DNA of 64,000 nt. Source: Bradyrhizobium algeriense (GTDB taxonomy: Bacteria; Pseudomonadota; Alphaproteobacteria; Rhizobiales; Xanthobacteraceae). The stretch is taken from NCBI RefSeq assembly GCF_003062295.1, contig NZ_PYCN01000020.1:78861-142860 (forward strand), read 5' to 3'. The notes below the pieces were generated by a model. The model did not search any database and had not been told where the DNA came from. It saw nothing but the letters and a program-made list of their open reading frames with translations. Positions 53,019-63,667 of this stretch are shown here, piece after piece; the stretch's first letter is position 1; each line of letters starts with the position of its first letter. The position numbers and the translations under genes are program-made.

Positions 53019-54478
53019 TGCAGTCGGTCTCCGATCAGGAACTGGAGGGCGCGGTCAAGGCGGATGTGAGGCAGCGCGGGCTCGTCGCCGGCCGTGTGCT
53101 CCAGCAGCGGCGGCCGGAAGCGCAGGAAGCGGAAATCGGCGTGTTCGGAGGCGGTGCTGGAAAGGCCGCGAAAGCCGCCGTTGAACAGTTCCTCAGGGTC
53201 CGCAGGCAGGTCGCCCGGAAAGGTCGCGACTTCGGTCTCGCCATCGAAGGCCTCGCCATTGGCGCTCTCGCCGGGCGCGGGCGTGCCGATGATGGACGGC
53301 AGCTTTTCGCGGCCACGCGCGACCTGCGCCTCGCGGGTGGCGCGCACCGCCGATAGCGCGACCACGTCGATGGCAGCCCCCGCATATTCGGCACGCTCAG
53401 TCGCCTTGGCGACCGCCCGCCGCAGCACAGCTTCCAGCCGGTCATGGCTCTGGTGGTGCAGGTGATCGGCCTTGGTGGCTGCAAACAGAATGCGATCGAT
53501 CCGGGGACGAAAAAGGCTGCTCAGGATCGTGCTGCGGCCGATGCGGAAGCAATCGAGAATGCCCGACAGCGCGGCTTCGAGATCGTGCAGCGCTTCCGGC
53601 CCGGCATTGAAGGCTGCGAGCGCATCGACCAGCACGATCTGGCGGTCGAGGCGGGAAAAATGGTCGCGGAAGAACGGACGCACCACGACATCCTTGTAGG
53701 CCTCGTAACGCCGGCGCATCATCGCCCACAGCGAGCCGTCGGGCGCGCTGCCGTCGGCCGCGACATCGAGCGGCGTAAAGGTCAGCGCCGGCGAGCCTGC
53801 GAGATTGCCCGGCATCAGGAAGCGCCCGGGCGGCAGCAGGCTCATTGCAAAACGTTCGTCGCGGCAGGCGCGCAAATAATCGGTGAACAATTTCGCCGCG
53901 GCGAGTGCCGCCTGTTCGTTCTCGCGGCCCTCTGCATCAAGCGTCTTCAGATGCTCGTGCCACGGCGCGGCGAGCTTTGCGCGCGGACCCTCGCGCGACA
54001 GGGCGAGGCTCTCGGCCGACCATTGCTCAAAACTCTTGCTGAGCAGCGGCAGATCCAGCAGCCACTCGCCGGGGTAATCGACGATGTCGATGGTAAGCGT
54101 GCGGTCGGCGCCATTCTGCCGCTGGTAGTCAATGACGAGGCGCAGTTCGCTGATATCCGTGGTCGAACTCGGCCAGCACCGCTCCTCGATCAGGGTGCGG
54201 ACATGGTTCTCATAATCGAAGCGCGGCACCGCATCGTCCGGCTGCGGCTCCAGCCGGGCGCGGGCGATTCGGCCGGTGGCATAGGGCTCGAAGATGGGAA
54301 ACCTGCCGCCGCGGGTCAGGCCGTGGATCAATGCCGTGATGAACACGGTCTTGCCGGCGCGCGACAGGCCTGTGACGCCGAGCCGCACGGTGGGATTGAA
54401 AAAGCTGTCGCCGTAGTCCAGCAGCGCCCGCGCCGACAGGCGCGCTTCCTCGACGATATCTGAAAAACTGGGGGCCAT
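53015..54478 (-). CDS. ycjX: YcjX-family P-loop ATPase/GTPase-like protein (DUF463)
   Basis: A 487-residue protein with an N-terminal P-loop GLSRAGKT at residues 37-44, the segment RLVIDYQRQNGADRTLTIDI, VDYPGEWLLDLPLLSKSFEQW after a Walker B-type strand, and later RIDRILFAATKADHLHHQSH, resembling a GTPase TKxD base-recognition loop. It is translationally linked to ycjF by a 4-bp overlap. The open frame begins at 54502, but the family N-terminus starts with the ATG at 54478. Confidence 0.9.
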   Translation of the reverse strand: MAPSFSDIVEEARLSARALLDYGDSFFNPTVRLGVTGLSRAGKTVFITALIHGLTRGGRFPIFEPYATGRIARARLEPQPDDAVPRFDYENHVRTLIEERCWPSSTTDISELRLVIDYQRQNGADRTLTIDIVDYPGEWLLDLPLLSKSFEQWSAESLALSREGPRAKLAAPWHEHLKTLDAEGRENEQAALAAAKLFTDYLRACRDERFAMSLLPPGRFLMPGNLAGSPALTFTPLDVAADGSAPDGSLWAMMRRRYEAYKDVVVRPFFRDHFSRLDRQIVLVDALAAFNAGPEALHDLEAALSGILDCFRIGRSTILSSLFRPRIDRILFAATKADHLHHQSHDRLEAVLRRAVAKATERAEYAGAAIDVVALSAVRATREAQVARGREKLPSIIGTPAPGESANGEAFDGETEVATFPGDLPADPEELFNGGFRGLSSTASEHADFRFLRFRPPLLEHTAGDEPALPHIRLDRALQFLIGDRLQ

Positions 54479-54745
54479 GCGGGCGTGGAAGGCTCGAAAC
54501 AAGCATTGGTGGGCGATGTCTGGAAAGTGGCGATTGGCGCGCTAAAATCAAGCGTCCGTGATAGGCTGACCACGGGCTTCCGCGGATATCGGCTTGTCAC
54601 CGGCAGCACGAAAATGCCACGGCTGTGGAGTACTAGATCCGCCTTCGCTGACAATGACGGCCCTCAGGCCAGTCGCCTTGAACGGTTCGTTGACCTCGGA
54701 AGACCCATGTCTTAATCGCTCCCTCACCAGCTTCTGTGGATCCGC

Positions 54746-55444
54746 ATGACCATCTTCAGACTGAAACAACTCGCCTCGACATCCTTCCATGCGGCGGCTG
54801 ACGCCATGCACTGGAACTACGACCGCGCCGAGCTGATCGCCGATGGCGTCGTGCATATCGTCGGCGTCTGTCTGGGGCTTGTCGCCGCTACCGCCCTGAT
54901 CGTGCTGACCGCGGTCTATGCCAGCGCGTTCGAAGTTGCGGTGGTATCGGTCTACGTCGCGGGCCTGCTCGCGATGCTGACGCTGTCGGCGATCTATAAT
55001 CTCTGGCCGGTGTCGCGCGCCAAATGGGTGCTGCGCCGCTTCGATCATTCGGCGATCTATCTGTTGATCGCCGCGACCTATACTCCGTTCATCGTGGCGC
55101 TGAAGGCGAGCTATCTGGCGCTTGCGCTGCTGGGTGGGGTGTGGTGCGTCGCGATCGCCGGCGTGGTGCTGAAGCTGGCGCGTCCGGGGCGCTACGATCG
55201 TTTGGCCGTGGGGCTCTATCTCGCGTTGGGCTGGAGCGGCGTCATGATTTACGATTCGGTGATGAAGGCGGTGCCGCCGCTGGCGCTGGGCTTCGTGGTG
55301 GCGGGCGGCGTGCTCTACAGCCTCGGCGTGGTCTTCCATGCCTGGCAGCGGCTGCGCTTCCAGAACGCGATCTGGCATGGCTTCGTCTTGCTCGGCGCGG
55401 CGTGCCATTATACGGCTATTCTCGATATGATGATCTTGACGTAA
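54746..55444 (+). CDS. Haemolysin III / PAQR-family membrane protein
   Basis: A 232-residue protein with seven hydrophobic helices. Conserved polar residues of the PAQR/HlyIII fold are visible: Glu29, Asp33 and His36 in AELIADGVVHIVG, and two histidines in IWHGFVLLGAACHY near the C-terminus, which bind zinc in the family. The family is linked to membrane-lipid or ceramide hydrolase-like activity. It is separate from the following SDR gene by 27 bp, on the same strand, so the two may be cotranscribed. Confidence 0.9.
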   Translation: MTIFRLKQLASTSFHAAADAMHWNYDRAELIADGVVHIVGVCLGLVAATALIVLTAVYASAFEVAVVSVYVAGLLAMLTLSAIYNLWPVSRAKWVLRRFDHSAIYLLIAATYTPFIVALKASYLALALLGGVWCVAIAGVVLKLARPGRYDRLAVGLYLALGWSGVMIYDSVMKAVPPLALGFVVAGGVLYSLGVVFHAWQRLRFQNAIWHGFVLLGAACHYTAILDMMILT

Positions 55445-55471
55445 AATCATAATAAACGGGAGGAGCGGGCC

Positions 55472-56266
55472 ATGCAGGTGACGGGCAAAGTCGTGGTTGT
55501 CACCGGTGGCGGCAACGGCATCGGGAAGGCGATGTGCGAGGCCTTCCATCGCGCAGGCGCGGCCAAGGTCGTTGTCGCCGATATCGATCCCGATGGCGCG
55601 CGCGCCGTCGCCACCCCGATCGGTGGGGCGGCCTTCAAATGCGATGTCGGAAAGGAGAAGGACGTCCATCACGTCATCGAGGAGACCGAGCATCAATTCG
55701 GCCCGATCGCGCTGTTCTGCTCCAATGCCGGCATCGGCGGCGGCTTCGATCCATTGTCGGTCAACGCCGGCGGAAACTCCGACGAACCGTGGCAGCGAAG
55801 CTGGGCCGTTCATGTCATGGCGCATGTCTATGCGGCGCGGCACCTGATCCCGCGCATGAAAGCGCGCGGCGGCGGCTATTTCCTCAACACGATTTCGGCG
55901 GCGGGCTTGCTGTCGCAGGTCGGCAGCCCGGCCTATTCGACCACCAAGCATGCAGCGGTCGGCTTTGCCGAAAATCTCGCGATCTCGCACAAGGCCGACA
56001 ACATCAAGGTGTCGATCCTGTGCCCGCAGGGCGTCGACACCAACATGCTGCGCTCGATCCCGAAGGGCCCGCAATCCGGCGACGGCGATCTTTCGCCGGA
56101 ACAGGTGGCGCAGGACGTGCTGAAGGGACTGGAAGAGGAAACCTTTGTGATCCTGCCGCACCCCCAGGTGCTCGGCTACATGCGCAAGAAGACCGAGAAT
56201 TACGACCGCTGGATCGCAGGCATGGCGAAGATCCAGGCGAAGATGCGGGAAAGTTACGGGAGGTGA
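55472..56266 (+). CDS. Short-chain dehydrogenase/reductase (SDR)
   Basis: A 264-residue classical SDR. The nucleotide-binding motif TGGGNGIG is at residues 11-18, NAG appears in FCSNAGIGGGF, and the catalytic YSTTK with upstream serine in TISAAGLLSQVGSPAYSTTK is intact. An acidic residue after beta2 (VVADID) favours NAD over NADP. GGAGGA precedes the ATG. The substrate is unknown. Confidence 0.93.
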   Translation: MQVTGKVVVVTGGGNGIGKAMCEAFHRAGAAKVVVADIDPDGARAVATPIGGAAFKCDVGKEKDVHHVIEETEHQFGPIALFCSNAGIGGGFDPLSVNAGGNSDEPWQRSWAVHVMAHVYAARHLIPRMKARGGGYFLNTISAAGLLSQVGSPAYSTTKHAAVGFAENLAISHKADNIKVSILCPQGVDTNMLRSIPKGPQSGDGDLSPEQVAQDVLKGLEEETFVILPHPQVLGYMRKKTENYDRWIAGMAKIQAKMRESYGR

Positions 56267-56270
56267 GAAC

Positions 56271-56305
56271 GTAGCCCGGATGCAGCGAAGCGAAATCCGG
56301 GCTAC
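56271..56305. repeat. Short palindromic repeat of the GTAGCCCGGAT type
   Basis: Arms GTAGCCCGGAT (56271-56281) and ATCCGGGCTAC (56295-56305) are perfect inverted copies. It lies four bases after the SDR stop and is the smallest member of the family found at 27231-27318 and 57551-57701. Confidence 0.85.
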
Positions 56306-56360
56306 GAGTTTTCTCAATTGAGAAGGGCGGCCCTTCGGCCGCCGTTCCCGACAATTTCGC

Positions 56361-56819
56361 TTACTGGCACCTGTGCATCTGGCCGTCTTCCAGGCGGACC
56401 ATTGTGCCGGGCTGGCAGATGATGCCGTTGCGCGCCGCGTATTCCTGGCTCCATACGCCCGGGCCGCCGTAATAGGCGCCGCCATAATAGGCTTGGGGGG
56501 CGCCGCCGCCGGCATAGGGGGCGCCACCGACGTAATAGGCGTAGGGACCGCCGCCGGCATAGTAAGCTGCCGTCGTTCCGGCTGCGACGGCACCGGCGCC
56601 CACCGCGGCCGCACCGGCCGCATTGGCCGCAGCCCGCCGCGCCTGCCGCCGGGTAACGCGCGGGGTCGATGGATCGGCCGCTGGATCACCCACCTGTGCC
56701 TGCGCGCGCTCGATCGACAGTGAAACGCCCTTTTGTTCGCTCCAGGTAACCGAGAGCATGGTCGCGCATGTGAAGACGGAGACCGCGAGGGCAGCTTTTC
56801 CGAAACTTGTCTTACTCAT
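56361..56819 (-). CDS. Exported Gly/Tyr/Ala-rich protein
   Basis: A 152-residue protein: signal sequence (hydrophobic residues about 8-25), then a basic stretch (TRRQARRAAANAAGAA), a low-complexity Gly/Tyr/Ala part with repeated AYYxGG motifs, and a C-terminal end with two cysteines (NGIICQPGTMVRLEDGQMHRCQ split by a spacer). It is probably cell-surface or periplasmic and may bind the cell wall; function is unknown. The ATG at 56819 has GGAG upstream. Confidence 0.78.
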   Translation of the reverse strand: MSKTSFGKAALAVSVFTCATMLSVTWSEQKGVSLSIERAQAQVGDPAADPSTPRVTRRQARRAAANAAGAAAVGAGAVAAGTTAAYYAGGGPYAYYVGGAPYAGGGAPQAYYGGAYYGGPGVWSQEYAARNGIICQPGTMVRLEDGQMHRCQ

Positions 56820-56939
56820 GACGTTCACTCCAGGGTTGCCCCATACTGAATTCTCGTGCGAGCGTAGAGGGCCGTCAAGTGGTGCCGCGTGCGGAACTTG
56901 CAGACGAATTGTCGAGCCTTTGAATCAAGCAGGGGTTTC

Positions 56940-57554
56940 ATGAGCTGGCGTGCCTGGCCATTCGGAAAAGCTCCACCGGCGCCGGATGCTCCGCATGCGC
57001 TGCTGGCTGACATCGAGAAGCAGGGCAAACAATATCTCGACGACGTCGATAACGGAAAATGGGTCTATCCTGCCTGCAAGCGGGCGTCGTCGGATGCCGG
57101 CGCCGACAAGGAGCAGATCTGCAACCACACGCGGCTGGAAGCCGTGCGCTATCTGTTGACGGTGCCGCGGGGCGAATTCAGGCTGCTCGCCGAGCCGGAT
57201 TCACAACCGGCGATACTGGACGGCTATCTTCGCCAGTTGCCGCACGATGAAACGGTGATCGAATTCACCGGCAACACGATGAGCGATCTGGCGATCGCCG
57301 TCATCGCCGGATTCAACTGGCTCAATCATTGCGCCGGCCTTGCCGGGGCCGACCGCAGGAAGTTTTCCGGAACGCTCAACCACTTTCGAAGGGTTGCGAT
57401 GTCGGCTCAGAAATGGTGGGAGATGAAGGGCGCCAAAGAGCGCTATGCGCAACTGTTGCAGGCGCAGCAGGAGCCGCCGCTGTTCCTGTATCTGGTCTGG
57501 GCGGATTATGGCCGGCTTGCGAAAGAAATCGCAGCGGCGCGAAGAACACGGTAG
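56940..57554 (+). CDS. Hypothetical cytoplasmic protein
   Basis: A 204-residue helical protein with no family that I recognise. It has no signal peptide or membrane helix. It is rich in Trp (SWRAWPFGKAP; SAQKWWEMKGAK). An upstream in-frame start at 56889 is less likely. Its stop codon TAG lies within the GTAGCCCGG arm of the repeat at 57551-57701. Confidence 0.7.
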   Translation: MSWRAWPFGKAPPAPDAPHALLADIEKQGKQYLDDVDNGKWVYPACKRASSDAGADKEQICNHTRLEAVRYLLTVPRGEFRLLAEPDSQPAILDGYLRQLPHDETVIEFTGNTMSDLAIAVIAGFNWLNHCAGLAGADRRKFSGTLNHFRRVAMSAQKWWEMKGAKERYAQLLQAQQEPPLFLYLVWADYGRLAKEIAAARRTR

Positions 57555-57701
57555 CCCGGATGGAGCCAACGGGTCGCGCGAATGCGCGCCCAGCGACGAG
57601 CGCATTTGCGCTCGCACTGTGATGACAGGCTCCGCGAAATCCGGGGCCGCGTTATCAGCGGATGGACTTCCCCGGATTGCGCTGCGCTCCATCCGGGCTA
57701 C
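57551..57701. repeat. Palindromic repeat of the GTAGCCCGGATGGA type (long form)
   Basis: Arms GTAGCCCGGATGGA (57551-57564) and TCCATCCGGGCTAC (57688-57701) are perfect inverted copies around a 123-base centre, with an additional CGCGCGAATGCGCGC-like hairpin inside. The left arm supplies the stop codon of the preceding gene. Confidence 0.85.
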
Positions 57702-57709
57702 GAAGTCAC

Positions 57710-59338
<1,629 letters not shown>

Positions 59339-59367
59339 TAGGTGACTCCCAACTTGATCTAGCGTTC

Positions 59368-59450
59368 CGTCATTGCGAGGAGCGAAGCAACGAAGCAATC
59401 CATACTTCCAGCACGGAGGTATGGATTGCTTCGCTTCGCTCGCAATGACG
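59368..59450. repeat. Palindromic repeat of the CGTCATTGCGAG type
   Basis: CGTCATTGCGAGGAGCGAAG on the left pairs with CTTCGCTCGCAATGACG on the right; the inner part GCAATCCATAC pairs with GTATGGATTGC, giving a near-complete inverted repeat of over 30 bp per arm with a short loop. It lies between the decarboxylase and hydratase genes. Confidence 0.88.
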
Positions 59451-59458
59451 GTGAAAAA

Positions 59459-60313
59459 TCACCACGTCGCGGTGCCCTTCATCGTGGGCTGTCCTTCGGC
59501 ATTCGCGATCCACAATTCCATGCCGGCGCTGGTTTCGTTGGCGTTGATCGTAAACTCGCCGCCCTCGAACAGCGGCTGCACGCCGCGATAGCTGAACTTT
59601 TTCGGCGCGCTGTCGCCGTGAAGTCTTGCGGCGAATTCGACGATCAGCGCCGCCTGCAGCGGGCCGTGGAAGATCAGGCCGGGATAGCCCTCGACCCTGG
59701 TGACGTAGTCGCGGTCGTAATGAATGCGGTGGCCGTTGAAGGTCAGCGCCGAATAGCGAAACAGCAGCACGGGATCGCTGACATGGCTTTCGCGATGTTT
59801 TGCGACCGGCGGCGGCGGAGGCGCCTTGGCTGGTGCGACTGGCGCCGCGCCGCCCATGTCGCGATAGACGATGTCCTGCCGTTCGCGGATCGCAACCCCG
59901 CGCGGCGTCGTGATGGTGTGTTCGACGGAGACGAAGCAGAGCACGCCGGTGGAGCCGGTCTTCATCGTCACGTCTGAAATGCGGGAGACTCGCGTCGATT
60001 CATCGCCGACGCGCAGGGGCTCGATGAATTCGATTTCGCCGCCGGCCCACATCCGGCGCGGCAGCGGCACCGGCGGCAGAAAACCGCCGCGGGTCGGGTG
60101 GCCGTCGGGGCCGAGCTGCGACATCGGAAACACCGGTTGCGCCAGGCACCAATGCGTGGTCCACGGCGCGGCGTCGCCTGTCTTCGGCTCGCCGATGTCC
60201 TGGAACAGCGTCGCGCGCAGGCCCTTCACAAGCTGTGCGGTGACAATGTCTGACGCTTCCGTGCTGCGGCCGATCCACTGGCGCAGATGGTCGAGGTTCA
60301 GAGCTGCTGTCAT
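59459..60313 (-). CDS. Double-hotdog acyl-CoA hydratase (MaoC / FAS1-dehydratase-like, mesaconyl/itaconyl-CoA hydratase type)
   Basis: A 284-residue protein with an N-terminal FAS1-type dehydratase hotdog (RRMWAGGEIEFIEPLRVGDE) and a C-terminal hotdog carrying LTFNGHRIHYDRDYVTRVEG with the Asp/His-type hydratase active site and FHGPLQAALIVEFAA. This arrangement is that of mesaconyl-C4-CoA or itaconyl-CoA hydratases. Its start overlaps the CoA-transferase stop by four bases, a coupling that matches a CoA-transferase/hydratase step pair. The open frame extends to 60691 as an antisense artefact; ATG 60313 has AGGAG upstream. Confidence 0.87.
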   Translation of the reverse strand: MTAALNLDHLRQWIGRSTEASDIVTAQLVKGLRATLFQDIGEPKTGDAAPWTTHWCLAQPVFPMSQLGPDGHPTRGGFLPPVPLPRRMWAGGEIEFIEPLRVGDESTRVSRISDVTMKTGSTGVLCFVSVEHTITTPRGVAIRERQDIVYRDMGGAAPVAPAKAPPPPPVAKHRESHVSDPVLLFRYSALTFNGHRIHYDRDYVTRVEGYPGLIFHGPLQAALIVEFAARLHGDSAPKKFSYRGVQPLFEGGEFTINANETSAGMELWIANAEGQPTMKGTATW

Positions 60314-61440
60314 GACTGGCGGCTCCTGATACGCGGAGCTGTGGGAAGTTCGACATGGTCGCCGATCCCTGGCACGGCGCCATAGTGCCGCTCCTCGCCG
60401 ACGAAGATTGCGGCGGGCGCGGCATAGCTCACCTTGCCGTTCGGCGTATCGACCTCGATCCGGCGAAGATGCGGGTGCACGGCGAGGTCGGCCATGGTGT
60501 TCACTTCGGCGAACGCAATATCGGCGTCGGCGAGGCGTTTCAACAGATCGACGCGCGTCATGGTCGCAAAACTGTCGGCCACCGTCTTGTCGGTGAGTGA
60601 GCGGTTGCGCACGCGCTCGACCATGTTGGCAAACCTGGGATCGTTGGGCAGGTCGGGTTGATCCAAGACTTCCGCGCAAAGCTTCTTCCATTCGCGCTCG
60701 CTCTGGATCGAGATCAAAATGCCCTTGCCATCCCTGGAATTGAACACGCCATAGGGCGCGATCGAGGGATGGGCCAGCGCCATCCGCTTCGGCGGGTTGC
60801 CGGCTTCCGAATTGATCAGCGGCACCGCCATCCAGTCGGCCATCACGTCGAACATCGAGATCCGGATGTCGGCGCCCTTGCCGGTGCGTCCGCGCGCGAT
60901 CAGCGCTTCGAGGATCGATGCATGCGCGGTGGCGCCGGTCGCGATATCGACCACCGATATGCCGACCCGCGACGGGCCTTCGGGGCCGCCGGTGATCGAG
61001 GCCAGGCCGCTCTCGGCCTGGATCAGGAGATCGTAGGCCTTGCGGTCGGCATAGGGGCCTTCGTCGCCGTAGCCGGAAATGGTGCAGCAGATCAGCGCCG
61101 GATAATCCTTTCGAAGCCGCTCCAACGAGAAGCCGAGCTTGTCCATCGAGCCGGGCTTGAGGTTTTGCAGCAAGACATCAGCGCTCGCGATCAGCTCTTC
61201 CAGCGCGGCGCGGCCTTCCTTGGTGGCGAGATCGATCACCACGGAATTCTTGCCGCGGTTGAGCCAGACGAAATAGCTGCTCTGGCCTTTCGCCGCCGCA
61301 TCATAGCCGCGGGCGAAATCGCCCTCGGGGCGCTCGACCTTGACGACATGCGCGCCGGCGTCCGCCAGCCGTGAGCTGCAGAACGGTGCTGCGACCGCCT
61401 GTTCGACGGAGACGACAATCAATCCTTCCAATGGCAGCAT
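60310..61440 (-). CDS. CaiB/BaiF (class III) CoA-transferase
   Basis: A 376-residue family III CoA-transferase with GLIVVSVEQAVAAPFCSSRL, ADAGAHVVKVERPEGDFARG and AYDLLIQAESGLAS, where Asp137 takes the catalytic position. Homologues in this subgroup include succinyl-CoA-dependent itaconate or mesaconate CoA-transferases, but the substrate is not proven here. It lies ten bases after the dehydrogenase gene and overlaps the hydratase gene. Confidence 0.92.
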   Translation of the reverse strand: MLPLEGLIVVSVEQAVAAPFCSSRLADAGAHVVKVERPEGDFARGYDAAAKGQSSYFVWLNRGKNSVVIDLATKEGRAALEELIASADVLLQNLKPGSMDKLGFSLERLRKDYPALICCTISGYGDEGPYADRKAYDLLIQAESGLASITGGPEGPSRVGISVVDIATGATAHASILEALIARGRTGKGADIRISMFDVMADWMAVPLINSEAGNPPKRMALAHPSIAPYGVFNSRDGKGILISIQSEREWKKLCAEVLDQPDLPNDPRFANMVERVRNRSLTDKTVADSFATMTRVDLLKRLADADIAFAEVNTMADLAVHPHLRRIEVDTPNGKVSYAAPAAIFVGEERHYGAVPGIGDHVELPTAPRIRSRQS

Positions 61441-61450
61441 CGTATCTCAC

Positions 61451-62617
61451 TCAGTAGGAGCGGGGCAGGCCGAGCACGTGCTCGGCGACGTAGGACAAGA
61501 TCAGATTGGTCGAGATCGGCGCAACTTGATACAGCCGCGTTTCGCGGAACTTGCGCTCGACATCGTATTCCTCCGCGAAGCCAAACCCGCCATGGGTCTG
61601 CACGCAGGCATTGGCCGCTTCCCAGGAGGCATCCGCCGCCAGCATCTTGGCCATGTTGGCCTCCGCGCCGCAATCGAGCCCCGCCTCATATTTGCGGGTT
61701 GCTTCCTTGACCATCAGTTCGGCCGCGCGCATCGCGGCGTAGGCCTTCGCGATCGGGAACTGGATGCCTTGGTTCTGGCCGATCGGCCGGCCGAACACGG
61801 CGCGCTCCTTGGCGTAGGCGGTGGCTTTCGCGATGAACCATTTGGCGTCGCCGATGCATTCGGCCGCAATGAGGATGCGCTCGGCGTTCATGCCTGACAG
61901 GATGTAGCGGAACCCCTTGCCTTCGTCGCCGATCAGGTTTTCGGCCGGCACCCGCATGTCGGTGAAGAACACTTCGGTGGTGGCGTGGTTCATCATGGTG
62001 CGGATCGGGCGGATCTCGAGGCCGTTGCCCTTGGCCTCGCGCATGTCGACGATGAAAACCGAAAGCCCGTCCGTGCGCTTCTTGGCCTGTTCTTTCGGCG
62101 TGGTGCGCGCGAGCAGGATCATCAGGTCGGAATGCTCGGCGCGGCTGGTCCAGATCTTCTGGCCGTTGACGATGTAGTGGTCGCCGTCACGCTTGGCGAC
62201 GGTCTTCAGCGAGGAGGTGTCGGTGCCGCTGGTCGGCTCGGTGACGCCGAAGGCTTGCAGCCGCAATTTGCCGCTGGCGATCCCGGGCAGGTATTTTGCT
62301 TTCTGGGCGTCGTTGCCGTGCCGCAGCACGGTGCCCATCGTGTACATCTGGGCGTGGCAGCCGCCGCCGTTGCACCCCGCCCGCTGGATCTCCTCGAGGA
62401 TCGCCGCCGCCGCCGAAAGCTTCAGCCCGGAGCCGCCATATTCCTCGGGGACCAGCACCGAGAGATAGCCGGCCTCCGTCAGCGCGTCGACGAACTCCTT
62501 CGGGTACGCCATCTGGCGATCCAGGTTGCGCCAGTATTCGCCGGGGAACTGGGCGCAGAGTTTGGCGACGGCGTCGCGGATGTCGTGGAATTCGTCTTGT
62601 TGGTCTTGTGCGGTCAT
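61451..62617 (-). CDS. Acyl-CoA dehydrogenase, isovaleryl-type catalytic base
   Basis: A 388-residue acyl-CoA dehydrogenase with the FAD/substrate loop FGVTEPTSGTDTSSLKT and the THGGFGFAEEYDVERKFRE region. The usual C-terminal EGT glutamate is replaced (YQVAPISTNLI), while Glu246 in SGMNAERILI occupies the isovaleryl-CoA/long-chain position. This favours a branched or bulky acyl-CoA substrate (inference from family knowledge). It is the first gene of the cluster that includes a CoA-transferase, hydratase and decarboxylase, and faces a LysR gene. Confidence 0.92.
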   Translation of the reverse strand: MTAQDQQDEFHDIRDAVAKLCAQFPGEYWRNLDRQMAYPKEFVDALTEAGYLSVLVPEEYGGSGLKLSAAAAILEEIQRAGCNGGGCHAQMYTMGTVLRHGNDAQKAKYLPGIASGKLRLQAFGVTEPTSGTDTSSLKTVAKRDGDHYIVNGQKIWTSRAEHSDLMILLARTTPKEQAKKRTDGLSVFIVDMREAKGNGLEIRPIRTMMNHATTEVFFTDMRVPAENLIGDEGKGFRYILSGMNAERILIAAECIGDAKWFIAKATAYAKERAVFGRPIGQNQGIQFPIAKAYAAMRAAELMVKEATRKYEAGLDCGAEANMAKMLAADASWEAANACVQTHGGFGFAEEYDVERKFRETRLYQVAPISTNLILSYVAEHVLGLPRSY

Positions 62618-62693
62618 TGGTTTTTCTGGCGATGGATGGTGGGGGATGTCAATTGCCGGATCGCGGGCGGTTGTGAAACTAGCGCCGGTCTCC

Positions 62694-62715
62694 TATGCTG
62701 AATTGTTATAGCGTA
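62694..62715. promoter_or_regulatory. Candidate LysR-type operator
   Basis: TATGCT and AGCGTA flank ten bases, an imperfect inverted repeat (one mismatch) with the T-N-A type symmetry seen at LysR sites. It lies 28 bp upstream of the lysR start and in the divergent promoter region of the dehydrogenase operon. Confidence 0.45.
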
Positions 62716-62743
62716 TGAACCTGCCTTCGAAGATTGGCAAGCG

Positions 62744-63667
62744 ATGGATATCCGCCAACTCAGGACCTTCAGTTGCGTGGCGGAGCTCGGCAGCCTCAGC
62801 AAAGCCTCCGACACGCTGCGGGTGGCGCAGCCGGCGCTGAGCCGCCAGATCAAGCTGCTCGAGCATGAATTGCGCGCCGACCTGTTCACCCGGAACGGCC
62901 GCGGCATGGTGCTGACCGATGCCGGCCGCCTGCTGCTGGCGCGGACGGCGGGCATCGTCCGGCAGATCGACCAGGTGCGCGACGAGATCCAGTCCGCCGG
63001 CGGACCACCGTCGGGCAGGGTGGTGCTCGGGCTGGTGCCGACCGTGAGCTGCGTGATTTCGGCGCGGCTCGCCCGGCGCACCGTCGACAGATATCCGGGC
63101 ATTTCGCTCTGCATCGTCGAGAGCTACAGCGGCCATCTGATGGAATGGCTGCACCGCGGCGAGATGGATCTGGCGCTGATCTACGGGCCGTCCAGCGACC
63201 TGCATCTGACCGTGCAGAGCCTCGGCCGCGATCCCATCGTCGCGGTGGGGCCGCGCGGCAGCGGGCTGTCGCAGAAGAAGCAGGTCGATATCGGCTGGCT
63301 GCTGAAACAGAGACTCGTGCTGCCCAGTCATTCGCACGGCCTCCGGGCGCTGATCGAGCAGGCGGCGGCGAAGAAGAAGCTGAAGCTCGACGTCAAGCTG
63401 GAAGCGGATTCGTTTCGGGTGCTGACCAGCCTGGTCGAGGAAGGGTTGGGGTACACGTTGTTGCCGCCTTCCTCGGTGCGCCACGAAGTAGCCTCCGGCC
63501 GGCTGGAAACGGCGGCGATATCAAAACCGTCGCCGATGCGCGAATTGACCCTTGCGTCTCCCATCGATCATCCCGGCTCGACTGCGATCACGCTCGTGAG
63601 CGAGCTGCTCCGCAGCGAACTTGTCGCCTGCCGCGAAGAGGGCCTCTGGGACATCAAGCTCGCCTGA
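62744..63667 (+). CDS. LysR-family transcriptional regulator
   Basis: A 307-residue LysR regulator. The N-terminal winged helix reads MDIRQLRTFSCVAELGSLSK, then VAQPALSRQIKLLEHELRAD. The C-terminal periplasmic-binding-like effector domain starts about residue 90 (GRVVLGLVPTVSCVISARLA). It is divergent from the acyl-CoA dehydrogenase/CoA-transferase/hydratase operon and likely controls it in response to a pathway acid or CoA ester. It belongs to the Cbl/NAC-like length class, but subgroup is not assigned. Confidence 0.93.
   Translation: MDIRQLRTFSCVAELGSLSKASDTLRVAQPALSRQIKLLEHELRADLFTRNGRGMVLTDAGRLLLARTAGIVRQIDQVRDEIQSAGGPPSGRVVLGLVPTVSCVISARLARRTVDRYPGISLCIVESYSGHLMEWLHRGEMDLALIYGPSSDLHLTVQSLGRDPIVAVGPRGSGLSQKKQVDIGWLLKQRLVLPSHSHGLRALIEQAAAKKKLKLDVKLEADSFRVLTSLVEEGLGYTLLPPSSVRHEVASGRLETAAISKPSPMRELTLASPIDHPGSTAITLVSELLRSELVACREEGLWDIKLA

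Noticed and set aside
59459..60691. Hydratase gene starting 126 codons upstream at 60691
   Set aside because: The extension is Arg-rich antisense to the CoA-transferase gene; the ATG at 60313 has AGGAG and the family N-terminus.
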